Source: an uncultured Lachnospiraceae bacterium
Lineage (GTDB): Bacteria > Bacillota > Clostridia > Lachnospirales > Lachnospiraceae
Direction of reading: 5' to 3'
Assembly: GCA_902784025.1 (NCBI GenBank)
Contig: CACZTF010000102.1
Location: 1 to 32,423, forward strand
DNA length: 32,423 bases
Shown piece after piece: positions 22,872 through 31,221 of the stretch (position 1 is its first letter; the number at the start of each line of letters is the position of its first letter). The notes below the pieces were generated by a model. The model was not told the origin of the DNA, searched no databases, and was given only the letters and a program-made list of their open reading frames with translations. The position numbers and the translations under genes were made by a program.

Positions 22872-24452
22872 TCACGCCTTAGGACCTGCATTCTTTATCT
22901 CGTCAGGCATGTTAGGATATTTCTTTTCAAAGTTTTCGGCAAACATGGCTGCAAGCTTTTTAGCCTGTTCATCATATGCCGTTTTATCTGCCCAGGTATC
23001 CCTGGGATTCAATATTTCAGAAGGAACATCCGGACATTTTGTGGGAATATCCAGATTAAAAACATCATCATGGATATATTCCACGTTCTTAAGATCCCCG
23101 TTCAGTGCCGCAGTAACCATAGCCCTTGTAAAAGCAAGCTTCATCCTGTGTCCTGTTCCGTAAGGACCCCCTGACCATCCTGTATTAACAAGATAAACAT
23201 CCGTACCGTATTTTTCCAGTCTGTCTCCCAGCATCTTTGCATATACAGAAGCATCCATAGGCATAAATGGTTCACCGAAAAGTGTGGAGAATGTGGGCTG
23301 CGGTTCAGTAACCCCTCTCTCGGTTCCTGCTAGCTTAGAGGTAAATCCTGTAACAAAATGATACATGGCCGCCTCCTGGGAAAGCTTAGAAATAGGGGGA
23401 AGTACGCCAAATGCATCTGCTGTAAGGAAAAGAACTACCTTTGGTACTCCACCTACTCCCGGTATCTGTGCATTTGAGATAAAATCAATAGGATAACCGA
23501 CCCTCGTATTCTCAGTAATGGAACCGTCATAATAATCCGGTACCCTGTTTTCATCAACAACAACATTCTCAACCAAAGCACCGAATTTGATAGCATGATA
23601 GATTTCCGGTTCTTTCTCTTCTTCAAGATCTATACATTTAGCAAAGCATCCGCCTTCGAAATTAAATACTCCTTCATCGCCCCATCCATGCTCATCATCA
23701 CCAATGAGCTTTCTGTTGGGATCTGCACTCAAGGTAGTCTTTCCTGTTCCTGAAAGCCCGAAGAAAACTGCAGTTTCATTCGTATCAGGGTCCATATTGG
23801 CAGAACAGTGCATGGGAAGAACATCATCCTCGACAGGCATGATAAAATTCATAACTGAAAATACAGATTTTTTGATCTCACCGGAATACTGCGAACCGGC
23901 AATGATCACAAACTTTGCTTCATAATCCACCATGATAGCAGCTTCGGAATTTATACCGAACTTTTCCGGGTCGCATTTATATCCGGGTGCCACAAGAAGA
24001 GTGAAATCAGCTTCACCGAACCCGGAAAGTTCTTCATCTGAAGGACGTATGAGAAGATCCCTGATAAAAAGATTCTGTGATGGAAGTTCATTAATGACTC
24101 TGAATTTTCTCTTATGTTTTTCATCGGCTCCTGCAAAGCCATCAAAAATATATATCTCTTTACCTTCCAGATATTTTATCATCTCAGCCTTTATAGCATC
24201 AAAGGTCTCTCTGGATACAGGCATGTTCACACTGCCCCATGCGATCTTGTCATGAATGCCGGGAGTATCAACGATAAACTTATCTTTCGGAGATCTTCCG
24301 GTATACTTACCTGTGTTTACCAGAAGAGCCCCTGAATCCATAAGCTGACCTTCGCCTGAAGCAAGTGCTTTCTCCACTAGTACAGCCGGTGCAAGATTTC
24401 TGTATATAGCAGACGGGTTAAGACCCAGCTTGTCTAATCCGTAATATTCCAT
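22872..24452 (-). CDS. pckA: Phosphoenolpyruvate carboxykinase (ATP)
   Basis: PckA interconverts oxaloacetate plus ATP with PEP, CO2 and ADP. In rumen and gut anaerobes it often runs in the carboxylating direction. The 526-residue protein has the family length and all signatures: YTGRSPKDKF near residue 50, the PEPCK kinase motif FGLSGTGKTTLSADPNR with the P-loop near residue 236, IGDDEHGW (metal and nucleotide), NTRVGYP, and the adenine-binding TGWSGGPYGTG. The ATG has GGAGG eight bases upstream. It has its own promoter. It is adjacent to, but about 280 bp from, the aminotransferase gene. Confidence 0.97.
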   Translation of the reverse strand: MEYYGLDKLGLNPSAIYRNLAPAVLVEKALASGEGQLMDSGALLVNTGKYTGRSPKDKFIVDTPGIHDKIAWGSVNMPVSRETFDAIKAEMIKYLEGKEIYIFDGFAGADEKHKRKFRVINELPSQNLFIRDLLIRPSDEELSGFGEADFTLLVAPGYKCDPEKFGINSEAAIMVDYEAKFVIIAGSQYSGEIKKSVFSVMNFIMPVEDDVLPMHCSANMDPDTNETAVFFGLSGTGKTTLSADPNRKLIGDDEHGWGDEGVFNFEGGCFAKCIDLEEEKEPEIYHAIKFGALVENVVVDENRVPDYYDGSITENTRVGYPIDFISNAQIPGVGGVPKVVLFLTADAFGVLPPISKLSQEAAMYHFVTGFTSKLAGTERGVTEPQPTFSTLFGEPFMPMDASVYAKMLGDRLEKYGTDVYLVNTGWSGGPYGTGHRMKLAFTRAMVTAALNGDLKNVEYIHDDVFNLDIPTKCPDVPSEILNPRDTWADKTAYDEQAKKLAAMFAENFEKKYPNMPDEIKNAGPKA

Positions 24453-24559
24453 TAGTTTTTTCCTCCGTATGTTCTGTCTGTATTATCATATTAACGCAGT
24501 CCATAAATCTTTCTGCCGGACGCTTTTATGACAAAATGCTATTGCTTTCAACTCGTTGC

Positions 24560-24588
24560 ATTATACTATAATATGAAGCAAAAGTAAA
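24560..24588 (-). promoter_or_regulatory. Promoter of pckA
   Basis: On the minus strand TTTACT (24588-24583), 17 bases, then TATAAT (24565-24560), giving a leader of about 100 bases. Confidence 0.65.
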
Positions 24589-24719
24589 ACAAAATCACTC
24601 ATATAACTGAACTTTATTACTTCATTGGTTTTTAAAATTTAATTATATTTGCTTTTTCTTAAAAATTATTAATTATATTTGTCATTTGCAGAATTAAAGG
24701 TTAATATTAGCAGGTTTTA

Positions 24720-24728
24720 TGTTATAAT
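24720..24728 (+). promoter_or_regulatory. Extended -10 promoter of the small membrane protein gene
   Basis: TGT followed by TATAAT is an extended -10 element; no good -35 is seen. The predicted start is about 50 bases before the ATG. Confidence 0.55.
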
Positions 24729-24784
24729 GACTTTCATCGTTATTTATGTTCACCTCAACAATGATCAAGGAGTAAAACAGTAAA

Positions 24785-25036
24785 ATGGACGCAAAACGAA
24801 TACTTGCCATTATAGGATTATGTGCCTGGGGAGCTCTTATCATAACAACGATAATAGTAGCTTTTATAGTGGACGAAAAAACTCACGCCTTATTTAACGG
24901 TCTGATCGCAGCCGACATAATCCTGCCCGTACTGATATGGGTACTCCTTATGATCGGCCGCGCCGTCAAAAGAAGGCGTGAGCAGTATTCAGAGTTTGAA
25001 AATAACAGCCATGAAGAAGACAACAACAAAAAATGA
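24785..25036 (+). CDS. Small two-helix membrane protein, unknown
   Basis: The 83-residue product has two membrane segments (residues about 6-28, RILAIIGLCAWGALIITTII, and about 36-60, ALFNGLIAADIILPVLIWVL). A basic stop-transfer stretch KRRREQ and an acidic, Asn-rich cytoplasmic tail follow. AAGGAG lies twelve bases before the ATG, a long but usable spacing. Its stop abuts the stop of the convergent ACT-domain gene with no bases between, and its terminator lies inside that gene. I do not recognise the family beyond short putative membrane proteins. Confidence 0.7.
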   Translation: MDAKRILAIIGLCAWGALIITTIIVAFIVDEKTHALFNGLIAADIILPVLIWVLLMIGRAVKRRREQYSEFENNSHEEDNNKK

Positions 25037-25453
25037 TCAATCTTCCAACAACTCGATGCCGGCACTTTTCAGTACGGCATCGGTTTTTTTATCATCCTCA
25101 GTCTTCAGGATTATATGAGCATGATTTTCTTTTCTCCCTCCAAGGAAAGCATACATATAATCCACATCTATCCCCGACTTGTTAAGTACTGATATTATCT
25201 CATGCAGACTTCCGGGTCTGTCTTCTATAGTTGCACAGGTTACAGGTGTTATCCTGGCTATATATCCGGCATCCTTCAATACAGTAGCTGCATCATATGT
25301 GTCGTCTGTTATCAGCCGTACTATACCGAATTCTGAAGTCTCGGCAACGGACATTGCCTGTATATTTATATTATTATCAGACAGAACTCCCGAAAACTCT
25401 GACAACGATCCGGATTTGTTTTCCAAAAAAACTGATATCTGCGATATACTCAT
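25037..25453 (-). CDS. Tandem ACT-domain protein
   Basis: The 138-residue product consists of two ACT domains. The first (about 1-68) begins ISQISVFLENKSGSLSEFSGVL. The second (about 70-138) has ATIEDRPGSLHEIISVLNKSGIDVDYMYAF. The N/RxGSL turn between strand 1 and helix 1 is the usual amino-acid-binding site. GGAGG precedes the ATG. It follows the phenylacetate-CoA ligase gene on the same strand, a pairing common in anaerobic Firmicutes and archaea. It probably senses an aromatic or branched-chain amino acid and modulates that pathway. The ligand is not determinable here. Confidence 0.92.
   Translation of the reverse strand: MSISQISVFLENKSGSLSEFSGVLSDNNINIQAMSVAETSEFGIVRLITDDTYDAATVLKDAGYIARITPVTCATIEDRPGSLHEIISVLNKSGIDVDYMYAFLGGRKENHAHIILKTEDDKKTDAVLKSAGIELLED
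25055..25090 (+). terminator. Terminator lying inside the convergent ACT gene
   Basis: On the plus strand GATGCCG (25055-25061) pairs with CGGCATC (25075-25081) around a 13-base loop, followed by GG and seven T (25084-25090). It begins 18 bases after the stop of the small membrane protein, entirely within the last 20 codons of the ACT gene. Confidence 0.75.
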
Positions 25454-25588
25454 TTTTCTCCTCCTTATTTGTTGCTATTATAGTATACAGCTTAAACTAC
25501 GTCATCTTTCCGTATACGATATCCCTGCACACATATATGTGTTCTTGTCATGTGATCATCTTCCGGCAGCCGGTTACGGCCAGATGAT

Positions 25589-26890
25589 CTAAATCTTACG
25601 ATTATCGATGACTCTGACTGCTTTGCCCTCTGATCTGATTATAGACTTCGGTGCTACCAGTGTTACATTTGCCTTTATACCAAGCATGGAACGCAGTGCC
25701 GCCACCAGTTCATTCTGACGCCTGCTTATCTCGCCGACGTTATCCGTAAATACTTCGGGTGTCATTTCCACATGAACATCAAGAGTATCCGTATTGTTAA
25801 CTCTGTCCACAATGATCTGATAATTGGCCTGATATCCCTCTTTCAGAAGAACAGTCTCTATCTGTGAAGGGAACACATTTACACCGCGGATGATAAGCAT
25901 ATCATCAGTACGTCCCAGCGGTTTGGTCATTTTTACATGGGTACGTCCGCATCCGCATTTTTCGTGTGACAATATGCAAATGTCACGTGTCCTGTACCGG
26001 AGCAGAGGGAACGCTTTTTTTGTAATGGATGTAAATATCAATTCTCCCTTTTCACCATCCGGCAGCGGTTCCCCTGTTTCAGGATCAACTACCTCGGCTA
26101 TGAAATGATCTTCATTCACATGCATCCCTTTTTGTTCACTGCACTCAAAAGCCACACCCGGACCGGAAAGCTCCGTCAGTCCGTAGATATCGTATGCTTT
26201 TATCCCCAGGGTTTTCTGGATATCATTCCGCATTTCTTCACTCCAGGCCTCGGCTCCGAAGATACCTGCCTTAAGAGGAATCTCATCGGGTTTCATACCC
26301 ATTTCTTTCATGGACTCACCAAGGTATGCAGCATATGAAGGGGTGCAGCACAGAATTGTGGTCTTCAGGTCATTAATGAACATTATCTGCCTGTCCGTAT
26401 TTCCTGAAGATGTGGGAACCGTAAGACATCCTACCTTATGACTTCCGCCATTCAGACCGGGACCTCCCGTAAAAAGACCGTATCCGTAGGAAACCTGACA
26501 GACATCCTTTTTGCTTCCTCCCACAGCCACAATAGCTCTGGCACAGCAATCCTCCCAAAGGTCTATATCCTCTTTTGTGTAATATGCCACTACCCTTTTT
26601 CCGGTAGTACCTGATGTAGACTGGATACGCACACAATCATCAAGAGGAACTGCAACCAGTTTGTCCGGATAATTATCCCTGAGATCTGCCTTAGTAGTAA
26701 AGGGAAGCTTGTGCAGATCATCACGCCCTTTTATATCTTCAGGCTTTATACCCGCCTCCTCAAGCTTCTTCCTGTAAAACGGCACATTATCCCAAACGTG
26801 CTTAACCTGCGCAGCCAGCCGTTCATCCTGCATCTGTTTGATCTTCCCGGCTGAAGCACACTCTATCTCTTCCTGGAAATACGCTCCCAT
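25589..26890 (-). CDS. paaK: Phenylacetate-CoA ligase
   Basis: This is an AMP-forming acyl-CoA ligase activating phenylacetate or related aryl acids with ATP and CoA. The 433-residue protein has the family length. It shows STSGTTGKRVVAYYT near residues 90-105 (P-loop), YGLTELSGPG, the adenylate motif YRTRDI, GRTDDMLIIRGVNVFPSQIE, and the C-terminal GKAVRVID with the catalytic lysine. ATG 26890 has AAAGGAAG upstream. It ends in TAG. The downstream ACT gene and the anaerobic setting fit indolepyruvate/arylpyruvate-type amino acid metabolism, although no indolepyruvate oxidoreductase is in the window. Confidence 0.95.
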   Translation of the reverse strand: MGAYFQEEIECASAGKIKQMQDERLAAQVKHVWDNVPFYRKKLEEAGIKPEDIKGRDDLHKLPFTTKADLRDNYPDKLVAVPLDDCVRIQSTSGTTGKRVVAYYTKEDIDLWEDCCARAIVAVGGSKKDVCQVSYGYGLFTGGPGLNGGSHKVGCLTVPTSSGNTDRQIMFINDLKTTILCCTPSYAAYLGESMKEMGMKPDEIPLKAGIFGAEAWSEEMRNDIQKTLGIKAYDIYGLTELSGPGVAFECSEQKGMHVNEDHFIAEVVDPETGEPLPDGEKGELIFTSITKKAFPLLRYRTRDICILSHEKCGCGRTHVKMTKPLGRTDDMLIIRGVNVFPSQIETVLLKEGYQANYQIIVDRVNNTDTLDVHVEMTPEVFTDNVGEISRRQNELVAALRSMLGIKANVTLVAPKSIIRSEGKAVRVIDNRKI

Positions 26891-26958
26891 TACTGTTCTT
26901 CCTTTCGTGTTATGATGTATTTTATTGCTAAATTATTTTGTTAACTGCTTAAGTTCTA

Positions 26959-26987
26959 ATTATAATCCATGAATATATCATAGTCAA
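26959..26987 (-). promoter_or_regulatory. Promoter of paaK
   Basis: On the minus strand TTGACT (26987-26982), 17 bases, then TATAAT (26964-26959). The leader is about 60 bases. Confidence 0.8.
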
Positions 26988-27114
26988 AAGCTTTTTTTAT
27001 GATCATGTTTTATACTTAAATGTAATGATATCTGACTGCAGTGATAACGTTCCCAAACAGTTTTCTGCAGAACGACAAACAAAGATGAACACCTTCTTGT
27101 AACTGTTAGTACGA

Positions 27115-27147
27115 AATAAAAAAAGCCCCCGTCAAAATGACATGGGC
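27115..27147 (-). terminator. Terminator of the channel-like gene
   Basis: On the minus strand GCCCATGTCA, loop TTT, TGACGGGGGC forms a stem with a small internal mismatch, followed by TTTTTTT. It lies about 85 bases after the stop. Confidence 0.8.
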
Positions 27148-27230
27148 GTCTTTAGTGTAGCTGCGACTAAAGATTATTAATTAAATAGTTTCCTTATGTT
27201 TGTTTTTTCAATATTTGTTTCATAAAGATC

Positions 27231-28934
27231 TTATTGATTGTCTTTCTTATTCCTGTAGTAATAAGGTGAATCAGTTGTGTCCTCTGAAGCATCCTTTGCG
27301 GGATCACTCACCTTATCTGCAGCACTGCTTACAGTGTTACCGGCTGTATCAGAGATATCCTTTGCATGAACTCCGGTTGTATCTGCCACAGAACCTGCCG
27401 TATCTTTAACATCTGTGCCTGCAGTATCATCCGGAGCATTAGCATTGCCGGGTACACTATCTGCCGCATCCTTAACTGAATCTGCCGCTGTTTCCGACTT
27501 CTTTCCGAATCCACCGAAGAATGAACCCTTCTTTTTCTTATCTGAATTTTTATCTGAAGATTTGGAGGAACCGATGCCGAACATATTTGATAAGGAATTT
27601 TCGTCCTTTTCAAAAATATCATCCGATTCACCTGCAGCTGCACGTGCGGCCTTTGTAGCCTCTCTCTTTGCCTTCTGCTTTTCAATATTCTCATCAAGCA
27701 CTTCAAGTTTCCTGGAAGCCCAGTGTCTTCCACCCACACCAAATGCAATAGCAAATGCGGCAGCCAGACCGATAACAAGTGCTGTAAAGAGTATGTGCAC
27801 AATGTTGCTTGCGATATGAAGCTGTGACAGGATCATAAATGCAGCAATGATATACACTACAGCCTTCACGCCCTTTGCAAATCCTTCACTGTCAGGACTT
27901 GCTTTAAGGATGATTTTGGAAAGCTTGTCTGCAACAAACCAGGCGATAAGGAATACGATGATAGCAGCAAGAATATTCGGCATATAAGCGATTATCGTTG
28001 TACCTATATTAGTGAGCACCTCTATATTCATGATGCGCAGACCTGCTACAACAAAGAAAATGATGATCACAACTTTTACTATTATCCCCAAAAGCTTGGA
28101 GAATGCTATAGCCGGATCTCCTTCCTTGTTCTTAGGCATGATCTCACCGATCTTCTGATCAAAGCCCGTGCCTTTGATAACATTTTCCAAAAGAGCACCG
28201 ATGATATTTGCAATAAATATACCGATAACGATAACGATAAGAGCAGCAAATAACAAAGGCAGATATGTAAATACTTTCTCGAGCATCCGTGATGCAGGAT
28301 CAGAAATAGAGTGCAGCTGCAGAGCCTGAAGAGCAGCTATCACAAAGATGATCATCAGAAGTGCAAATACGATATTTGAGATTATCCCGGAAAAAGAAGC
28401 ACTATTCTTACCGGACCTGATCCCAAGCTTACTCTGAAGTGAATCAATTCTGGTTTTTTGTAAGATTACTTTGAGAATATCGCGTACCAGCTTGGATAAG
28501 AAATATCCGAATACCAATATGATTATGGCAGCGATTATACGGGGAATGAATTCTACGAATTTCCTTGCCATACCGGAGATGGGTGAAGCCACGCTGTCCA
28601 CTCCAAGCTTATCAAGGGCTCCCGGCAGGAAGAGTAAAAATACGATAGCAAATACTAAGTTACCAATGATTGAGGCAAGCTGCGTCTTATTTTCCATAAG
28701 ACCTGCGAAAATACCCCTTTTTACATTTTCTTCTTCCTCGGCGACCGCATCGCCTTCAGTGTTTTTCTTTTCAGCCAGATGCTTCTTTGCATTTCTGTCA
28801 AAAACTTTAAGAAGGATCTTCTTAACGACAAAACGTGCTATAGCTGCTGCAACAAGCCCTACTATTAGGAGCAGCGCAGCCTGGATGGCTGAAGAAACAC
28901 CACCGAAAAAGTTAATTGAATCTAAAAAAAACAT
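27231..28934 (-). CDS. Multi-pass membrane protein with conserved TM-helix repeats (mechanosensitive channel-like)
   Basis: The 567-residue product has an N-terminal helix (AIQAALLLIVGLVAAAIARFVV) and then paired helices in three related repeats, each beginning with a short amphipathic piece and continuing FIPRIIAAIIILVFGYFLSKLV, YLPLLFAALIVIVIGIFIANII or YMPNILAAIIVFLIAWFVADKL. This is the conserved TM-helix repeat of MscS-related CmpX-type proteins, ending at GVGGRHWASRKLEVLDENI. The last 150 residues are hydrophilic and low in complexity, rich in Asp, Ala, Thr and Ser (DAADS, DTAGS, DTAGN). AAAGGAG precedes the ATG. A MscS beta-domain is not obvious, so gating by tension is only an inference. 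Confidence 0.85.
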   Translation of the reverse strand: MFFLDSINFFGGVSSAIQAALLLIVGLVAAAIARFVVKKILLKVFDRNAKKHLAEKKNTEGDAVAEEEENVKRGIFAGLMENKTQLASIIGNLVFAIVFLLFLPGALDKLGVDSVASPISGMARKFVEFIPRIIAAIIILVFGYFLSKLVRDILKVILQKTRIDSLQSKLGIRSGKNSASFSGIISNIVFALLMIIFVIAALQALQLHSISDPASRMLEKVFTYLPLLFAALIVIVIGIFIANIIGALLENVIKGTGFDQKIGEIMPKNKEGDPAIAFSKLLGIIVKVVIIIFFVVAGLRIMNIEVLTNIGTTIIAYMPNILAAIIVFLIAWFVADKLSKIILKASPDSEGFAKGVKAVVYIIAAFMILSQLHIASNIVHILFTALVIGLAAAFAIAFGVGGRHWASRKLEVLDENIEKQKAKREATKAARAAAGESDDIFEKDENSLSNMFGIGSSKSSDKNSDKKKKGSFFGGFGKKSETAADSVKDAADSVPGNANAPDDTAGTDVKDTAGSVADTTGVHAKDISDTAGNTVSSAADKVSDPAKDASEDTTDSPYYYRNKKDNQ

Positions 28935-28984
28935 GATCGGTTTCTCCTTTCTTAATAAAAATTTAATAACTTTAGTCTTTTTTT

Positions 28985-29012
28985 ATTATAAACCTATGTT
29001 ATTTTTTTACAA
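28985..29012 (-). promoter_or_regulatory. Promoter of the channel-like gene
   Basis: On the minus strand TTGTAA (29012-29007), 16 bases, then TATAAT (28990-28985). The leader is about 50 bases. Confidence 0.6.
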
Positions 29013-29166
29013 TAAAAAATTTCAAATCAAACCGGTAAAATATGATTTTTTTAGATAGTAACGTCTTATATATATTCTTTTATTTCTTAAATATTTGCTG
29101 TTAACACCACCTGTTTCTTTAAAACCCACTGCTGATATGCATTGCTGTTGATCATATAGATGATGA

Positions 29167-30201
29167 TCAAACAAGTAAATGATCTATATGCATATTTGAC
29201 TTATCAGCAGAAATCTCCCCCAACGCCCCTGTTATGACCGGAACAGCCGGAGGAAGATGTCCCAGGTCTGCATCCATTACAATTGGAACTCCTAATTCCT
29301 CCAAATGAGCTGTTACTGCCAAATGTCTGTCTAAAACTCCTTCAGGCTCGTCAAAATGCATCGGACGTCCGAAAATAAATCCTGACACACCCTCAAACCA
29401 GCCTGCCTGTTTCATCTGCCACAACCCTCTTCTTATCTGGTAGACACTCAGATCACAAGCCTCCAGGAACCAGACCAGGCCATCGCCTTTATAGCGCTGT
29501 ATAAACTCCTTTACTTTATCAAACGGAGTTCCTATAAGGGTAAGTAAGGTATCCAGGCATCCTCCTATCATCCGTCCCTTCATAGTCACATTTTCCACGG
29601 TTTTATTTCCCAGGCACAATACCAGCTTTTTTTCTTCCGTCAGATTATAAGGCTCCAGGGGATCATCCGGTGTCTTAAGACTTTCAATCTCCCATTTGTC
29701 ATATCCGCTCACGCCAAGATGCTTACCTGAGATCATATCCCAGGTGTCCTCTAAAGACCTGTGCCATTTTTTCATTCCGAAAGTGGGAGCACATGGTCCG
29801 TATATTGCCGCAGTGTCCGCAAGAACAGCTGAAGTAAACGTAAAGTTTGTATTATCGGAATAGCCGAGAAACCATTTAGGCTTGGCCTTCTTTATCTTTT
29901 CAAAATCCACAAAAGGCAGGATCTCGCACATAAGCTCGCCGCCGCCACAGGAAATTATGATATCGCAATCACTACCTGTATATATTTCAGTAAGTTCCTT
30001 TCCGCATCTTCCCGGACTTGAACTTATTCCGATGCCATCAGACCTGGAACAGTTTTCTCCTGTAAAAGTCTTGTATCCCATTTCTGCAAATATTTTCTTA
30101 GCCGCCTCAAAACCTGACATATAAGGCTCTATGGTACAACCGTAGGACGGCGCCGCAAAACCTATGGTACCGCCCGGTCTTAAAAATTCCGGATATCGCA
30201 T
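29167..30201 (-). CDS. LD-carboxypeptidase, peptidase family S66
   Basis: S66 enzymes (LdcA, MccF) cleave L,D bonds at the end of peptidoglycan tetrapeptides or inactivate microcin C-like adducts. The 344-residue protein has the N-terminal GGTIGFAAPS, a nucleophile Ser near residue 115 in the GYSDNTN motif, Glu in VWFLEACDLS, and His in LGHLPPAVP, giving the Ser-Glu-His triad. It has no signal peptide, so it acts in the cytoplasm on recycled muropeptides or on imported compounds. LdcA-like and MccF-like members cannot be told apart by eye. GGGAG lies seven bases before the ATG. It is a single gene. Confidence 0.9.
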   Translation of the reverse strand: MRYPEFLRPGGTIGFAAPSYGCTIEPYMSGFEAAKKIFAEMGYKTFTGENCSRSDGIGISSSPGRCGKELTEIYTGSDCDIIISCGGGELMCEILPFVDFEKIKKAKPKWFLGYSDNTNFTFTSAVLADTAAIYGPCAPTFGMKKWHRSLEDTWDMISGKHLGVSGYDKWEIESLKTPDDPLEPYNLTEEKKLVLCLGNKTVENVTMKGRMIGGCLDTLLTLIGTPFDKVKEFIQRYKGDGLVWFLEACDLSVYQIRRGLWQMKQAGWFEGVSGFIFGRPMHFDEPEGVLDRHLAVTAHLEELGVPIVMDADLGHLPPAVPVITGALGEISADKSNMHIDHLLV

Positions 30202-30244
30202 ATTGTTTCTCCCTGTTCATTATGATTAAGACATATAAGACTGG

Positions 30245-30261
30245 GTAATGTTCTCTGTCCT
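30245..30261. repeat. Possible degenerate arm of the palindromic repeat family
   Basis: The plus strand reads TAATGTTCTCTGTCCTA, which shares GTTCTCTGTC with the left arm of the 5016-5241 element. It lies in the gap between mecA and the LD-carboxypeptidase gene. Confidence 0.3.
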
Positions 30262-30278
30262 ACTCCTGCTCATATGCA

Positions 30279-30307
30279 GAAAAAAAACTGCCGTATAAAA
30301 CGGCAGT
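30279..30307 (-). terminator. Terminator of mecA
   Basis: On the minus strand ACTGCCGT, loop TTTAT, ACGGCAGT is a perfect eight-base stem followed by eight T. It lies about 15 bases after the mecA stop. Confidence 0.92.
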
Positions 30308-30320
30308 CTGCAACCTGTTA

Positions 30321-30974
30321 TCAGCCGCAATATTTTTTTATTGTATTTATGGCATTCTTTTCGAGAAGAACTTTGCCATGTTCTTTAAGATACTCAATTT
30401 CAAGTTCCTTGGATGTATAAATATCAGAATACTCTAATATGTTAGCAATGAAAGAAACGAAAGCACGCTCGGAACACGATTTTCTTATTATTATCATATA
30501 AAAACCATAATCCTCTCCCTTAACGAGCTTACTTTCTATACCTCTGGTCTTTTTGGAAACAGAGCAGAATCTCTCCACATCCTTAAGGCTTTCGAAGCGG
30601 AAAACCACAGGAATGGACAAAGCCTGTTTTACTATCTCGTCAGCCGTAGGTATCTCCTCTGCAACCTGAAAAGTGTTAACACCCTCTTCACCGATCACAG
30701 GTCTGATAAGATCGGGAATCGCATCCTCCTGTCTTGATGAAACCGTAAGGAGGAGTGTATGATTCGGCTGGGGTACAAGCTGAAGAGACATAACATTACC
30801 TGCGATGTCCACACCTATCTGCTCATACGCTTCTTCAACAACTGTTTCCAAAAGGTCATGGATCTTCTCCGGATCGGAATGAAGAAAATCCTCTATGGTT
30901 ATATTAAAGTTTTTCATATCCTCCTGATACAAGATGCACTGAAATTTATTATCGCTTATTTTTCTGAATTTCAT
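30321..30974 (-). CDS. mecA: MecA-family adaptor protein
   Basis: MecA adaptors deliver substrates to the ClpC-ClpP protease; in Bacillus they control ComK and competence. The 217-residue protein shows the N-terminal substrate-binding half starting MKFRKISDNKFQCILYQEDM, an acidic linker (around EEIPTADEIVK), and the C-terminal ClpC-binding ferredoxin-like half with VVFRFESLKDVERFC and YLKEHGKVLLEKNAI. The start at 30974 has AAGGGGGT seven bases upstream; the 14-residue upstream extension lacks one. It is a single gene with its own promoter and terminator. No ClpC or ComK gene is in the window, so the substrate is unknown. Confidence 0.92.
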   Translation of the reverse strand: MKFRKISDNKFQCILYQEDMKNFNITIEDFLHSDPEKIHDLLETVVEEAYEQIGVDIAGNVMSLQLVPQPNHTLLLTVSSRQEDAIPDLIRPVIGEEGVNTFQVAEEIPTADEIVKQALSIPVVFRFESLKDVERFCSVSKKTRGIESKLVKGEDYGFYMIIIRKSCSERAFVSFIANILEYSDIYTSKELEIEYLKEHGKVLLEKNAINTIKKYCG

Positions 30975-31029
30975 ATGCTTACCCCCTTTAAACCTATTCT
31001 GCCGGGTCATATGCATTTCTAAAATGTCT

Positions 31030-31126
31030 TGCGGTCAATGCCGCAGACTTCGGGATAAATCCGCATATTTCCCTAAAGGCTTAGTGTAAATGTAAATACC
31101 GTCTACAGTCCATCTGTATTATAACA
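31030..31126 (-). promoter_or_regulatory. mecA promoter and leader
   Basis: On the minus strand TGT-TATAAT (31126-31118) is an extended -10 element. The leader contains the hairpin TGCGGC ATTG ACCGCA near 31031-31046 and is about 135 bases long. Confidence 0.5.
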
Positions 31127-31131
31127 CAAAT

Positions 31132-31196
31132 TGTATAAAAAATAAAGGAAGCGGCAAAATATCAGATTATTATCACATTCGATATCTGCAGCTTCC
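31132..31196 (-). terminator. Terminator of ilvC
   Basis: On the minus strand GGAAGCTGCAGATATC pairs with GATATTTTGCCGCTTCC around a long loop, with two small internal mismatches, followed by TTTATTTTTTAT. It is about 25 bases after the ilvC stop. Confidence 0.75.
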
Positions 31197-31221
31197 GTTA
31201 TCATATGTCTGAAAGTTTTTA

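Larger units (their letters stand above)
24453..24784. other. 332-bp divergent intergenic region
   Basis: It holds the pckA promoter on the minus strand and an extended -10 promoter on the plus strand. A 13-base direct repeat TTAATTATATTTG occurs at 24639 and 24669, 30 bp apart, and could be an operator. No ORF with a ribosome site was found. Confidence 0.5.
26891..27230. other. 340-bp intergenic region
   Basis: It contains the paaK promoter and, further along, the terminator of the channel-like gene. A second small hairpin (TTTAGT/ACTAAA, 27151-27171) adjoins that terminator. Nothing gene-like was found otherwise. Confidence 0.5.

Noticed and set aside
29150..29171. TTGATCAT/ATGATCAA palindrome at the end of the LD-carboxypeptidase gene as a terminator
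   Set aside because: No T-run follows on the minus strand and it overlaps the stop codon; not convincing.
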